Notes under the pieces: model-generated | The model's input: the letters and a program-made list of their open reading frames with translations, nothing else | Database searches by the model: none | What the model was told of the DNA's origin: nothing | DNA from: Saprolegnia diclina VS20 | Taxonomy: Eukaryota > Oomycota > Saprolegniomycetes > Saprolegniales > Saprolegniaceae | Direction of reading: 5' to 3' | DNA: 64,000 bases | NCBI RefSeq assembly: GCF_000281045.1 | Contig: NW_008246096.1 | Span: 225,727 to 289,726 of the forward strand | Translations under genes and position numbers: made by a program | Shown: positions 1 to 10,027 of the stretch, piece by piece | Numbering within the stretch: the first letter of the stretch is position 1 | How the letters are laid out: each line of letters begins with the position of its first letter

Positions 1-651
1 GAAGCCCGTGGGCGACCTCGAGGATTCCAGCGCGCCGCTCGGTCGAGATCTCTTGCGCTGCGTGGCTTCGTTCTGCAACGACTTCGTCGTATCTGAGAGT
101 TCTCTCCACTTCCACAGCACGCCACGGCTTGTTCCAGAGGCAACAAGCTACGTTGTTGCTGGAGTGGTCATGGCGGTGACCTCTCGATGTGGTAGAGACG
201 AACGGCAGTGGGAGGTAAAGCCGAAGAGGATGAAGGGCGCATGCTGAAGGCTCGAGCGATGAGGCCACGGCGATGGTGCTTGCAGCGCCTTGTAGCAGTC
301 ATACCAAGCTAGCCCGCTGTGAATGCTCATGAGCGGCAGAATGCCCCCGCACTCTCTACCAGCATGCTGCTCCTCGGGAGAGGAGCTATCACTGCGCTCG
401 ACCGGAGCTCCATTGTACAAGTAGGCTGCACTGCCTCCGATAGCATTTCATGGCACATGGGTCATGCGAGCATGGCGTCTCAGACGCGTAGTGCTGCGAC
501 TTGGAGCGGGCTGCGAGCTTGGTGACAAGCCAGCGACCTTGACAAGCCAGCGATCTTGCCGCCAAATGCGTATCCGGATGGCTTGAAATTCAACCCAGTT
601 TATCCGGATTTCCAGGAAGGTTCGAATTCCAAAACTCCTCTGCGGGCCGGG
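1..651. other. No supported gene
   Basis: Open frames here are short, lack good ATG starts and match nothing I recognise. A plus-strand frame over 8-247 starts only at GTG and could be the tail of a gene that begins outside the window, but there is no independent support. The stretch just before 652 is the likely promoter of the next gene. Confidence 0.4.
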
Positions 652-2312
652 ATGGAGGACGACGATTGCTACGGGTTTGGGTCCTACGACGACGTCTTCT
701 CGGCGCCGCCGGGCGCGCAAGGGCAGGAAGCCGCCCCCGAAGAGATCACGTCGGCGCTCACGCCACGCTCGCGGAAGCTCGTGGACGTGACGTCGCCCGT
801 CTCGGCGGCTGCCATTGGCACGTACTTGATGGACGCCGGGTATTTTGTCGCGAGCAGCGCCATTGCGACACCGCGCTTCCACGGACACCACATTGGCCTC
901 AAGATCAAGCGCAATGGGAAGCTCGTCGCGTTTAGCTTCCCGGACGCGGGCGACATGGTCGCTGCGAGCGTGGTCGAAGCGGGCGCTGCCGTCTCTGTTC
1001 TGGGCGAGCTCTTCCTCGATGACACGACCTTGTTGTGGAAGCCAGCGCACTACGCCGACGCCAAGGCGTCCGCCTCGGGCCACATGTACGGCTCCGACCG
1101 CTACAGCCTTCAGCTACCGCGCGGCCACGTGCGCGGTGCCCAGAGCGCACGCGTGCAGAACGTCATGTCGGCGCTTGTCGTGACCATCGAGACGTTCGAC
1201 ATTGCGTTCGAGTTTACCTTTATGCCGGGTCCATACTCCAAGCCGTCCAAGTGCAACGAGCTTCTCGACCTCCTCACCCCAACCGCCTCCTCGCCCCAAG
1301 CAGCGCCGCTCGCAACACCGTCAAAGAAAGCATCGCCGCTTCTCTCGCAGACGCCGCCCATGCGCACGCCCCAGCGCCGCTTGTCCAGCGCAAGGTCGCC
1401 AGTGCCCATGTGGAGCAGTCCCCATCACCTCTCGCGCGATGCCGTCGACGAACGTAATGCGCTGGTCCGGGCATACCTCGCACTGCCCCGCGGCTCTGCC
1501 GAGGCCCTTGACGCGGCCGCTACGGTGCGCACGCTCCACTCGTAACCTTGTCATCGTCATCCGATGGTATCGCTAGATTCAGGACAAGTACGGATACCCG
1601 ATCGGTCCCGTCGCCGGCGCGTCCTTCCTTGATGACAAGGACTACCGGTACGCCAACGCAGCATCACGCCTTCTGCTCACCATCATTCAACGCAGGCGGG
1701 ACACGGTCGCGCGACTCGCCGAGACGGTCGAGCGCATGAAGCGCGTATGGAAGGCCGAGGAGGTGCTACTCGAGCAGCAAACGCACGTGCGGAGTTCGCG
1801 GTCGGGTGACCACGACATTACCTATTTGGATACCAACACGAGCCACTTTATCACGCCAAAAGAGTACGAAGTGCGCTACAAGCAGCAGATCCAGGCGTCA
1901 ACGCCAGTCGTGCTCACGTCGTCGTCCTTGGCCGTCCATCCTCCAACGCTACTGGATGCAAGCGCGAGTTGCATCGTGGACGCCCAGTTCTTTGAGCGCG
2001 AAACGCCACTGCTCACGCTGCCCGAGACTGTCCCCAGTGCGCTCATGGACGAAGCGACCAGCAAACTGCGCGGATACGAAGCGCGGATCGATTGCGCGAC
2101 CAACGAGCTGTACCAAGCGATTGCCAAGCTCACGCACCAGCACTACACCACCGTCCGGTCCATCGAGGTACGTCTGATTCTAGCACGTCGCCGATCCTAT
2201 ATAGGCCATGATGTAGGACGAGTATGCGCAGTACATTAGTAGCCTCGGCGTCCAACTGCCCGTGCGGCTTGGTACGGCGCTCGCGACAAGAAGGGAGCTT
2301 AGCTTGTCGTAG
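652..2312 (+). CDS. Hypothetical protein, about 517 aa
   Basis: I read three exons, 652-1524, 1583-2167 and 2217-2312, giving about 517 residues. The 5' frame stays open upstream of 652, but the first ATG is at 652 and begins MEDDDCYGFG. The first half has a compact beta-rich-looking region (about residues 40-200, containing LKIKRNGKLVAFSF). A Ser/Pro-rich linker follows (SSPQAAPLATPSKKASPLLS), then a helical, probably coiled-coil tail (RRRDTVARLAETVERMKRVW; LRGYEARIDCATNELYQAI). The first intron uses a GTGCGC donor so that the phase fits; the GT at 1542 would shift the frame. No family was recognised. The open frame, codon bias and splice-consistent phases make it a real gene, but its function is unknown. 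Confidence 0.6.
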
Positions 2313-2460
2313 ATGCGTCGCGGCCACCCAACAAGAGGCGTCGACGCAGCATCCTGACGTCGCCGTCACAGGGCGAATCGATCAGCGACCCGCAAGCGAC
2401 CAGCGACCTCGAGGCGGCGCAAGACGGTAGGCTCCCATCAACAAAACAAGAACGCATGCG

Positions 2461-2868
2461 ATGCCGATAGAAGAGAGTGCAAAGCGGCAACGGCGGCTCA
2501 GCACCGACCTCCCGACCATGGCCGAGCTCGACGACGCGGCCGAGTCGTCCAACGTCGTCGCGGCCCCGTCCCCACTGTGCTTGGAGGGTAGTCCTATCTG
2601 CCGACACTGGCGCAAATCCCGAATGCACGCGTGTAGAGGACGCCGATTTGAACCTGTGCAATCTCTGCTTTGACGAGCGCGTGGCCATCGGTAAGATGTC
2701 TGCGACAGCCGTCGTACTCATGTCTCTGCAGTGCTCAAGCCGTGCGGACACGAAATGTGCAACCAGTGCTGGGGCAAGCTCCAAGCGTCGCACGTGCACG
2801 AGTCTGGCGCGATCCAGTGCCCGTGGGACCGGGAGACGGTCGAGCCGCAAGTCGTCGTCGCGCCTTGA
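2461..2868 (+). CDS. Small RING-type zinc-finger protein
   Basis: Three exons, 2461-2587, 2637-2690 and 2732-2868, encode about 105 residues. The N-terminal third is acidic/Ser-rich and begins MPIEESAKRQRR. The rest is a RING-like finger: LCNLCF (C-x2-C), then KPCGHEMCNQCW (C-x-H-x2-C-x2-C), then QCPWDRE (C-x2-D in place of the last Cys-Cys pair). That spacing fits a C3HC4-like RING, so an E3 ubiquitin ligase or an assembly adaptor is the likely role, inferred from the fold only. Each codon split by an intron rejoins cleanly (GAG at the first junction, GTG at the second). The long minus-strand frame across 2299-3135 is a shadow of this gene and the next. Confidence 0.72.
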
Positions 2869-2956
2869 GATCTTATTGCAGTCGGATCTGAAACTGCTAA
2901 TGTCAACACCGTAAACACTGGCGTGTAACCGAGACGTATCTTTTGTCGAAGAAACC

Positions 2957-4064
2957 ATGGCAGCGGCGCAAGACGTCCGACTGGTGGACTGGGGGCACTT
3001 GGCGAAGGAGCGCCGACAGTACCCGCCTTTGCCTGTGCCAAGAAAGCGTCTCGAGACCGACATCGCGCCCTTAATTGCGCCCCCCCACGACCCCCCCACC
3101 CCGATCGAAACGAAAATTGAGGATCCCGAGTGCACCTTTCAACCGCAGCGCATTGCCAAGATGGATGCGTGGGTGACGTCCAAGTACCTAAACCCACGGG
3201 TGCCCCCCCGGTGGCCAAAACGTTTGTGCCCTTCGACGCTCAAGCCTGTCGTAGGCCCCGCGCCGAGCCCGTCTTGTCGTTCACACCCGCCATCAACCGG
3301 AACGTGCCCATTCATGCGAGCGAGCCCAACGTCTACAACCGGCTGTATGCCGATCGTGTCCCTCGCCCAGCAAACGTCATCGCAGAGTTTGCTATGGTAG
3401 CATTGGCTTATGATCGGCGGTGTAGGACACGTCCCCGGTCGTCCATTCGTCCAAGCTCTCGAAAGCTGCGATTGATGCGTGCATCGCGCGCCAGCACGAA
3501 TACCTCGTCGAGACTCAAGTACGAACTCGCTTTAGAGGTGGTCCAAGATGGCGTCGTAGCGCCGCCAGCGCGCGCTGCAAGACGCGACCGTGTACCCGTT
3601 CCGGCCCCACATCAACCCGCGTTCGCAGCGGCTGGCCGCGCGATCGAGGTACTTTTACACATGCAATTTCGCCATATCGCGAGAGACGGTGAGGTAGCTC
3701 CATGAGCGAGACGCTAAATCATGCTCAGCGCCGGCGCGAGTCCAAGCTCCGTATGCTCTTGGCGCCACAGGAGCCGCGCTCGACCGTCACCGTCGTTAAT
3801 GCCGTCGCCCAAGCCAAAGCGACGGTGCGCCTCAGTCGGCCCAAGGACGCGTATTACGTGCCCGATTTTGAGACCGACACGAGCGTCTCTGGCAGCAGCA
3901 CCTCGGCCCACGCCGCCGCGTTACTCTACGAGAAGCTCCAGGAGCAGCACGCGGTACAACGCCCTTGGAGCACTCTGGCTATGTTGGCCATGTAGGTCCA
4001 GCGCCACGTCAGTTTACGGCAGCACGTCGACGCGATTCTCGACGACTATGCCAGGGCATCGTAG
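2957..4064 (+). CDS. F-x-P-x-I-N motif protein, frameshifted
   Basis: ATG at 2957 (MAAAQDVRLVDWGHLAKER). Exons: about 2957-3396, then 3426-3518, 3560-3648, 3698-3953 and 3996-4064. The protein repeats short motifs, TFQPQ, SFTPAINRN and PFRPHINPRS. Motifs of the kind F-x-P-x-I-N-x-x-S occur in several flagellar and basal-body proteins, so a zoospore axoneme role is possible but only inferred. Frame 1 is convincing up to ...TSKYLNPR. The continuation (PVAKTFVPFD...) is in another frame, and the shift falls at a run of seven C at 3203-3209, so one base is probably missing there. The intron drawn at 3397-3425 would be only 29 nt, so that boundary is doubtful. The stop codon lies directly against the N gap. 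Confidence 0.5.
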
Positions 4065-4238
4065 NNNNNNNNNNNNNNNNNNNNNNNNNNNNNNNNNNNN
4101 NNNNNNNNNNNNNNNNNNNNNNNNNNNNNNNNNNNNNNNNNNNNNNNNNNNNNNNNNNNNNNNNNNNNNNNNNNNNNNNNNNNNNNNNNNNNNNNNNNNN
4201 NNNNNNNNNNNNNNNNNNNNNNNNNNNNNNNNNNNNNN
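4065..4238. other. Assembly gap (174 N)
   Basis: Run of 174 N. It begins right after a stop codon and ends inside an LTR copy, so it hides the outer part of one LTR and the target-site duplication. A collapsed repeat is the likely cause of the gap. Confidence 0.98.
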
Positions 4239-4333
4239 ACAAACACATCGCCTTGTCTCGACCTAGTGGGTCGCGAGCCGTGTGGATATGAATATCCAGT
4301 GCTCAACCACTGTATGAGGCATCTACTGCCACA
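4239..4333 (-). repeat. LTR, 3' copy (partial, cut by gap)
   Basis: 95 bp direct match to 7209-7303 with two substitutions. Its left part is missing in the N gap. It is the 3' LTR in the orientation of the element. Confidence 0.88.
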
Positions 4334-4527
4334 CACCCCTCTCCCAAAGGATTTATAGGACAGCTTAGCCCAAATCCCAAGGAATCAAAGACCGCAAAAA
4401 CAGACCCCGGAGAATCGCCGTCAGAATCTGCTCTTGATCTGGTCCAAGATCTTCAAGAGTCACCATCGCACGGCCCGGAGGATCGCCGGGATCACGTACT
4501 AGGTAGCTTCTCTTGGTAGTCCGCACG

Positions 4528-7080
4528 TCACGACCGTCGTCGTGTCGACGCTGCAGACCGTTCTTCTAGTTGCTTGAGCTCATCAGCCAGACCATCCCGC
4601 GCTCGGGGGTCTGCGACTTGCTCCGCAAACTGTCGAGCAACCGCAGGGGCATCCGTCGCGATCGACGTAAACAGCTCCCACGATGCTTCGATGTCTTCCA
4701 GGCCTTCCCATAGGCAGAGGATCTCCCACCGCCGGGCACTCTGGTTGAGCCGTACTGCCTTGATCTCACGGATCTTCAAAAGCACGCCCTGCTCGAACAC
4801 GTGCTCGCGGATCTCTTGCGTGAGCTCAAAGCTGCCTTCGGCGTACGGCTTGAGGCGACTCGTATGTGCATGGCGCTCTTGACCCGAGAGGATATGACGG
4901 ATGACGCACGAGTACGTCGACACTTCCGTGATCTGGAACGGGCCGAGCCATGTGACGAGCAGCTTCGGATACTCCATCTTCTCCACGCGCGACCAGAGTA
5001 CGTAGTCACCAACGTGGGCGACAAACTCTTCTCGGTGCGTCTTCGCCGCGGTCTCCCGCGCTAGGCATTGTTGACGCAGGTCGTCGATCTTCTTGTGGAC
5101 GTCAATCAAACTTGCATGAGCAGCAGCCATCGTGCTGACGACGTCTGGCTTTGTCCAGTCTGCCTGACGGACGAGCTCACCATCAAAGTCGCGGACCACA
5201 ATGTCCAAGTTGGTAGCTGGCACATGCCCCGTGAAAGCTTGCGTTGGGCACACACCACCAAGCGACTCGACTGGCGTCTGGTTGAGGTTGGCTTGAACCA
5301 GCGGTAGGAGATACTCCCACTGCTCAAGGTTCAGATGGTACTCGCGCAGCATGACCCGCAAAACTTGGAGAATATCGCGGTTCAAGCGCTCGACGGTACC
5401 GTTGCGCCATGGCGTGTAGGTCAAAATGAAGTGGTGATCGACCTTGTAGACTTGGGCCAGCATTGCAACCACTTGGTTCTTGAAGTGACTGCCTTGGTCC
5501 GATACCCACACGAGGGGCATGTCAAACCGCGCAGCCCACTGCATCAAAGCGTCCACGACCGAGGCCGCGTCCGCCATGTCACACGCCACGAGCTCGCAGT
5601 AGTGCGTCAAGTCGTCTTTGATCACAAGCACGTCGTTCGACACCAAAAACTCGTCACCTTGATCGACAACGTAGCACACCTGCAAACCAGGCACGTTGAC
5701 GGGACCGGCAGCCGTGTGGAGCTGGAGATGCAATTGAACCTTCTTGTCCAGCTGCAACGCCGTCTTGCCCACAGCCACCCCAAGCTGAGGTTGGTCCAAA
5801 TTGATGACTTCAAGGTTGGGCATCTTCTGCTTGAGCTGCTCGACCATCTTGGCGGGAATGATGTTCAGACCGCAACCACTGTCCGGCACGCAAGGCACGT
5901 CAAGAACGCTGTTGAGCGTCAAAACCATGTGGCCTTCGTTGCCCGAAAGGAGCTGGTCGAGACCAGAGGCTCGGAGGCGACTCAACTTGGTCTTCTTCTT
6001 GTCACCGCCCCCGTTGCCTTCGTTGCCGCCTTGTTTGCTGCCGTCGCCGCCTCCGCCACGACGACCGCCCTTCCAGTTCTTCTTGACAGCAATCGCCTTC
6101 TGCTTGGCGTTCGAACTCGGGCAGTCCCGCAATTTGTGCTTCTTGCTGCCGCAGTGCCAGCACGGACGTTCCAGGCCATCGTTCTTGCGTTCTTGTTGCA
6201 CTGGCGGCTTGTTGTCCTTCTGCTTGAACTTGCGCTTCTTCTTCCCGCGCGCACCTTGCTGCTCCTCGTGCGACGGTTTCTCGTCTTCGTCGGACGACTC
6301 CTTGTCACGAAGACGCTTCGTCTTGGGGCTCCACGACTTGTAGAGAAGCGCTCGCTTCAAGATGATCTTCCCGAGGTGCTTGAGGCCAGCCTGTTTGTTG
6401 GCCGCCATCTTCTCATCCATCAGCTGCTTCACGTCCGTCTGTAGCTCTTGGGGACGGAGCCGATCGACAAGTGCCTTGAAGATCTTGGCCTTGAGGCATG
6501 GCCTCAGCTTCTCGCTGAGGCCATGCTCTTCAATCATTTGAGAGGCCTTGAAAACAAAGCTGTTGACCCGCTCTTCGATGTCTTCTTCGTTGTGGTCGAG
6601 GGCGAGCGAGCTGAAAACCTTGTCGTACGTGAGCACCGTCTTGTTGGTCTCCTTGTCGATGATCCCGTTGATCGCGCCCCAAAGCTCGTTTTCAGGCACG
6701 TTCAGCAAGTTGTAGTCGTCCCAGAGGCCCCACTTGTTCTTCATGAGGAACTCGAGATACCCCACGGGAGCGAACGAGTCGCGGATCGGAACACACGTCG
6801 ATGTGTAGCTCCGGTTCGTTCGCTGGCATTCGCGCCGCATCGAGGTCTCGTATTCGAGACGCGCCCGCTTCCACACGACCACGTCGCGGCGGGCGATGCT
6901 CTTGAACTCGGGATGCACCAGCTGCGATAGCACAACGACGCCGCTCATCGCCATCGCCGCTTGTCCTGAGGTCGTCATGTCTTCTTCTTGAGCGAAACTT
7001 GATCGCTGCTTGGTCGCTAAAGTCGACTTTGTGACCGTTTCCGCCTTCAAACGCCAGACAAAGGGAGGCCGTACTCCCAA
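4528..7080 (-). CDS. Retrotransposon Gag-protease-integrase fusion, RT deleted
   Basis: 850-codon uninterrupted frame. Order: a Gag-like N-terminal half with charged helices; a zinc knuckle CWHCGSKKHKLRDC (C-x2-C-x4-H-x4-C); a basic Gly/Lys-rich linker; an aspartic protease region with VPDSGCG; then directly an integrase core with DD (VLVIKDDL), a second Asp (WVSDQGSHF) and Glu (WRNGTVERLNRD). The C-terminus has a GPF/chromo-like tail (...LWEGLEDIEASWEL). In Ty3/gypsy elements the reverse transcriptase and RNase H domains, plus the integrase HHCC finger, lie between protease and integrase core. Here all are absent and the junction (LVSNDVLVIKDD) is in frame. The product could still bind RNA and perhaps act as integrase, but cannot copy itself. 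Confidence 0.85.
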   Translation of the reverse strand: MGVRPPFVWRLKAETVTKSTLATKQRSSFAQEEDMTTSGQAAMAMSGVVVLSQLVHPEFKSIARRDVVVWKRARLEYETSMRRECQRTNRSYTSTCVPIRDSFAPVGYLEFLMKNKWGLWDDYNLLNVPENELWGAINGIIDKETNKTVLTYDKVFSSLALDHNEEDIEERVNSFVFKASQMIEEHGLSEKLRPCLKAKIFKALVDRLRPQELQTDVKQLMDEKMAANKQAGLKHLGKIILKRALLYKSWSPKTKRLRDKESSDEDEKPSHEEQQGARGKKKRKFKQKDNKPPVQQERKNDGLERPCWHCGSKKHKLRDCPSSNAKQKAIAVKKNWKGGRRGGGGDGSKQGGNEGNGGGDKKKTKLSRLRASGLDQLLSGNEGHMVLTLNSVLDVPCVPDSGCGLNIIPAKMVEQLKQKMPNLEVINLDQPQLGVAVGKTALQLDKKVQLHLQLHTAAGPVNVPGLQVCYVVDQGDEFLVSNDVLVIKDDLTHYCELVACDMADAASVVDALMQWAARFDMPLVWVSDQGSHFKNQVVAMLAQVYKVDHHFILTYTPWRNGTVERLNRDILQVLRVMLREYHLNLEQWEYLLPLVQANLNQTPVESLGGVCPTQAFTGHVPATNLDIVVRDFDGELVRQADWTKPDVVSTMAAAHASLIDVHKKIDDLRQQCLARETAAKTHREEFVAHVGDYVLWSRVEKMEYPKLLVTWLGPFQITEVSTYSCVIRHILSGQERHAHTSRLKPYAEGSFELTQEIREHVFEQGVLLKIREIKAVRLNQSARRWEILCLWEGLEDIEASWELFTSIATDAPAVARQFAEQVADPRARDGLADELKQLEERSAASTRRRS

Positions 7081-7208
7081 ACACCGGCGTGTGTACTAAG
7101 AGGCAAAATGGAAACTAAAACTAGCTGACTGCTGGAGCCCTGGCCACAGGCTCCTGTACAGTCCCATCCCAACGGTCTTCCCGTAGGACGATCTACTGAT
7201 AGATTGAT

Positions 7209-7303
7209 ACAAACACATCGCCTTGTCTCGACCTAGTGGTTCGCGAGCTGTGTGGATATGAATATCCAGTGCTCAACCACTGTATGAGGCATCTACTGCC
7301 ACA
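7209..7303 (-). repeat. LTR, 5' copy (minimum extent)
   Basis: 95 bp that match 4239-4333. The full LTR probably extends to lower coordinates, perhaps to about 7130, but its partner sequence is hidden in the gap so the inner edge cannot be fixed. The outer edge at 7303 is set by the point where the two copies diverge (after ...GCCACA on the plus strand). Confidence 0.85.
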
Positions 7304-7335
7304 GACGGAAGCAAGGGCCTTGATGCTCGCTGTCG

Positions 7336-8248
7336 TCAGGTGCACACCTTGTCTTCACTGGCGCACAGGAGACGCTCCACGCGCAGTGCCAGCGGTCGTG
7401 GCAGAGACCTTTGCGCGTGGAGGGAATACACGTGCGCCGTACTACGTAAATCCACCGCGTCATGACACGAGTCATCGATGCACCAACGTACTTGAGACTG
7501 GCGGCTTTGGCAGCGACCGCGGGGACCTGCAGCGCACCATTCAAGAGGCGGAGGGCGGCTGGCATCCACGACGCGACGACGGCCTCGGAGACGCGGGTCG
7601 TGCGCTCGTCGTGCACTTTGGCCAGCAGCAGGCGCGTGTGACGCAGTGTTGCGACGCGCGCTGTTGCTGCCGGTGCAATGGCGACGAGCTGGTCGAGTAC
7701 GTCGAGCAGGATTGCGCAAAGCATGGACGTCGCCATGGGCAAGAGGCCAAAGCACAGCTCGACACCGCCACGAGTTACAACGTCGAGCGCACTCGATGCC
7801 TCGCAGCTGAGGTGGTAGAGTGTTTGCAGCCCCACCACCATGGCAGCGACATCCCCCTACGTGACAATGTCGGCCAAGCATTTGATGTGCAAGCACCTGC
7901 GTGAGAAGCTCGAACAGCCGCGACACGATTGTCGGGTCGGCTTTAACCAGTACCTTTGCAAAAGCGCGATGGTCGCTAGTCAGGATAAGCGTTCCAGTCA
8001 CGTATACGTCAACGGCTACGCGATGGTTGGGCACTGCAGAAAGAGCTGGTTGATGCGATGCACGAGCGTCAAGACCGCGGTGGTGTCGGGTGGCCGAGCC
8101 AACTGAAGCTAGTGGCGTGTTAGCGTTCGAGAGGATGACGTCGTCACTCGCGTACATCTCTCACGTGCGTCTCAAGCGCAGCGATGCGCTACGCAGACGT
8201 GAAGTGCCGCGGTCCGAGCACGGCGAGCCTCACCGATTCGAGTGTCAT
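7336..8248 (-). CDS. Armadillo-like helical repeat protein, about 225 aa
   Basis: Six minus-strand exons: 8234-8248, 8165-8188, 8020-8108, 7897-7975, 7492-7856 and 7336-7441; all phases close. The start gives MTLESRIAALETHLQLARPP, a coiled-coil-like opening. It continues with HRINQLFLQCPTIADHRAF and helical pairs such as LLTQGDVAAMVVGLQTLYHL and LLDVLDQLVAIAPAATARVA, typical of ARM/HEAT repeats. The end is ERLLCASEDKVCT and stop. The first exon is only 15 nt and is chosen because it supplies an ATG in phase. The retrotransposon LTR ends 33 bp past the stop codon, so the coding region is intact but the 3' UTR and polyadenylation region were hit. Specific function unknown. Confidence 0.65.
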
Positions 8249-8969
8249 TAGGTTTCACGGGCCGTTTCTTGTTTCGACAGAGTGTCCAAGTTGAGGTCCA
8301 TCACATCCGTGTCTCTATCTCTGTCGTACTAGTAGAGAGTACGAGCGACGGTACCTTGACGCTCTTCGTCGCAATGACCGACTGCAAGAGCTACATTTCC
8401 CGCTCGTCCGTCGTGTGCACACATCGCCCGATTCAGTTCTTCTCGCGTTGGTACTAGGCTCTTTACGGGCAGTGCAGACATGACCCGTTCTAGCTACAAG
8501 GAGCCAGGTGACCATTGGCAGTCAAATGAACACGGACTCTCCTTCCGCATGCTGCGCCACGAAGGTACCAAATCCTGGCGTCTGATTGATGGGCTCTCTT
8601 CCAATCAACGTCTATGATGCAGATCGTACTGGACCCTGATTGGGTAGGCTTCCATCGTTCTAACCTCCTTCGTATCAGAATAGGGAACACCCGCCGGGCA
8701 TCGAACGCAAGAGTGTCAGATGCACGAGAGCCAAGGCCATTGACGGGTCCTTAACCAAAAACCGCCTTCTTCACATGTCAACACTATATGGCTACATGGG
8801 CTGCCAACGCGAAGCGACGTATCGAGACTACGTACCATGGAACTCATGTTGAGCTGCTTCACGTCAGCAGCGAGCGTCAGTGGCAATTTCCGGTAATGTC
8901 GATGAACATGAACTTTGATGCATTCAATTGACAAGCTAACGTTCAACTCGACATGTGCAAGTGCTGCGG
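8249..8969. other. No supported gene
   Basis: About 720 bp between a minus-strand start and a minus-strand stop. Only short frames without family resemblance or splice support. It should hold the promoter of the armadillo-like gene and the 3' end of the bZIP gene. Confidence 0.5.
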
Positions 8970-10027
8970 TTAGACTTTGCCGCTAAAGGTCTGCAGACTA
9001 AACTGGAGAAATTGCTGCCCGGCCACGGTCGCGTGGCGCTTGAAGCGATGCGAGAGCTGATCGTCGGTCGCGTCGGTCGGAAGGTCCACGAGGCCCCAGC
9101 ACGCCGCCTCTTCGTGGATCGACACGTACCCGTCTTTATTGAAAAACTGCGAATTGACGTACAGAACGCGGACTTTGGTGTGCGTCTCGTCCACCACCTC
9201 CATCGTGACCCTACTTGTATGTTAGATCTAGATCTGATATATATCATTGTACCAGAACTGGCGATTGCACTGGCGCTTGATCGCGGGAAGCGTCTCGTCG
9301 TCGTGGATGTTTTGGCTCACCATGACGCAGCGGTTGTCACGGACGGGAAACTCGCGCCACATCAAATTCACCGATTCATCGGCGCTCACCACCGTGTGGC
9401 TGTACAGCATCGTCGGACTCACTTCTTGGAGCATCTAGTAGTCTACTAAGCGCCTCGTATCGGTCGACGAAAACGTACGTCCGAGTCGATAAACATGCCG
9501 CTGCCCGGCGACCAGACGACGCCCGAGAGGTAATAGTAAATCGACTTGCGGGCGCTCGCAATCGCAACGTCCAGCGACACGGGTACGACCAGTTGGTGCC
9601 GCCACATGTACTGGAACGTATCGTCTGCGGTTTCGCGCACGACAAACTCGTCAAACGAGGTTTGCTCGGCGGGCGGTGGAAAGCCGCAGTCGGCCAAAAC
9701 ACGGTCTACGTTGTGGTAGAGCTGCTGCGAGATCCACTCAAACCCGAGCTTGCGCGCTTCGGGCTCCTTCAAGAGTGTCGAGTTGCGCCACGACGGCCGT
9801 GACGGGTCGAGCGATTTCTACGCAGATAAAAACGTCAGTGCACGTCAACGGCGACGCGCTTGGAGCTGCGCGTGCTGCTCAATCGCTGCCTCGAGGTCGC
9901 GGACCCGCGTTTTCAAAAACTGGACCTCGTCGGCCTCTTGCTGGCGGTACATGCGCTGCTTCTCGCGGTGGTACAGACGCTTCTCGAGCTTGGCCGCCTC
10001 GCGGGCCGCCGGCGCTGGTCGCTGCAT
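8970..10027 (-). CDS. bZIP / M96 mating-specific-like protein, short form
   Basis: Exons 9860-10027, 9479-9817, 9253-9434 and 8970-9210 encode about 309 residues. The ATG at 10027 begins MQRPAPAAREAAKLEKRLYH. The basic region and short zipper (REKQRMYRQQEADEVQFLKT) are followed by a globular C-terminal domain: WRNSTLLKEPEARKLGFEW, FQYMWRHQLVVPVSLD, VNLMWREFPVRDNRCVMVSQ, KVRVLYVNSQFFNKDGY. The paralogue at 16815-18097 aligns exon for exon, sharing a boundary after ...Q before KS and the W codon split at the third intron. This copy lacks the roughly 55-60 residue linker present there between zipper and first intron. Its first intron appears to start with GC (GCGCGT) not GT. The M96-like label comes from remembered family features; a DNA-binding regulator is inferred. 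Confidence 0.68.

Larger units (their letters stand above)
4065..7303 (-). mobile_element. Internally deleted Ty3/gypsy LTR retrotransposon
   Basis: Two direct repeats of at least 95 bp (4239-4333 and 7209-7303) flank one long minus-strand frame with retroelement domains. Read on the minus strand, each LTR starts TGTGGCAGTAGATGCC. A purine-rich stretch (GGGAGAGGGG) lies directly before the 3' LTR and is a good polypurine tract. The two visible LTR parts differ at 2 of 95 positions, so the insertion is fairly young. The outer part of the left LTR is lost in the N gap, so the true outer boundary and the target-site duplication cannot be read. Reverse transcriptase and RNase H are missing, which makes the element non-autonomous. 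Confidence 0.85.

Noticed and set aside
610-645. GGTTCGAATTCC resembling a tRNA T-arm
   Set aside because: No matching acceptor, D or anticodon arms can be folded around it.
2299-3135. 278-codon minus-strand open frame
   Set aside because: It overlaps the RING gene and the F-x-P-x-I-N gene, whose plus-strand exons have recognisable motifs and clean splice phases; the minus product has no motif.
5335-6444. 369-codon plus-strand frame inside the retrotransposon
   Set aside because: It is antisense to the Gag-protease-integrase frame, which has domain evidence; the plus product is Leu/Val/His-rich shadow sequence.
7293-7841. Idea that the LTR supplies the stop codon of the armadillo-like gene
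   Set aside because: An unspliced reading does end in the LTR, but splicing 7492/7441 gives a better protein that stops at 7336, before the LTR.
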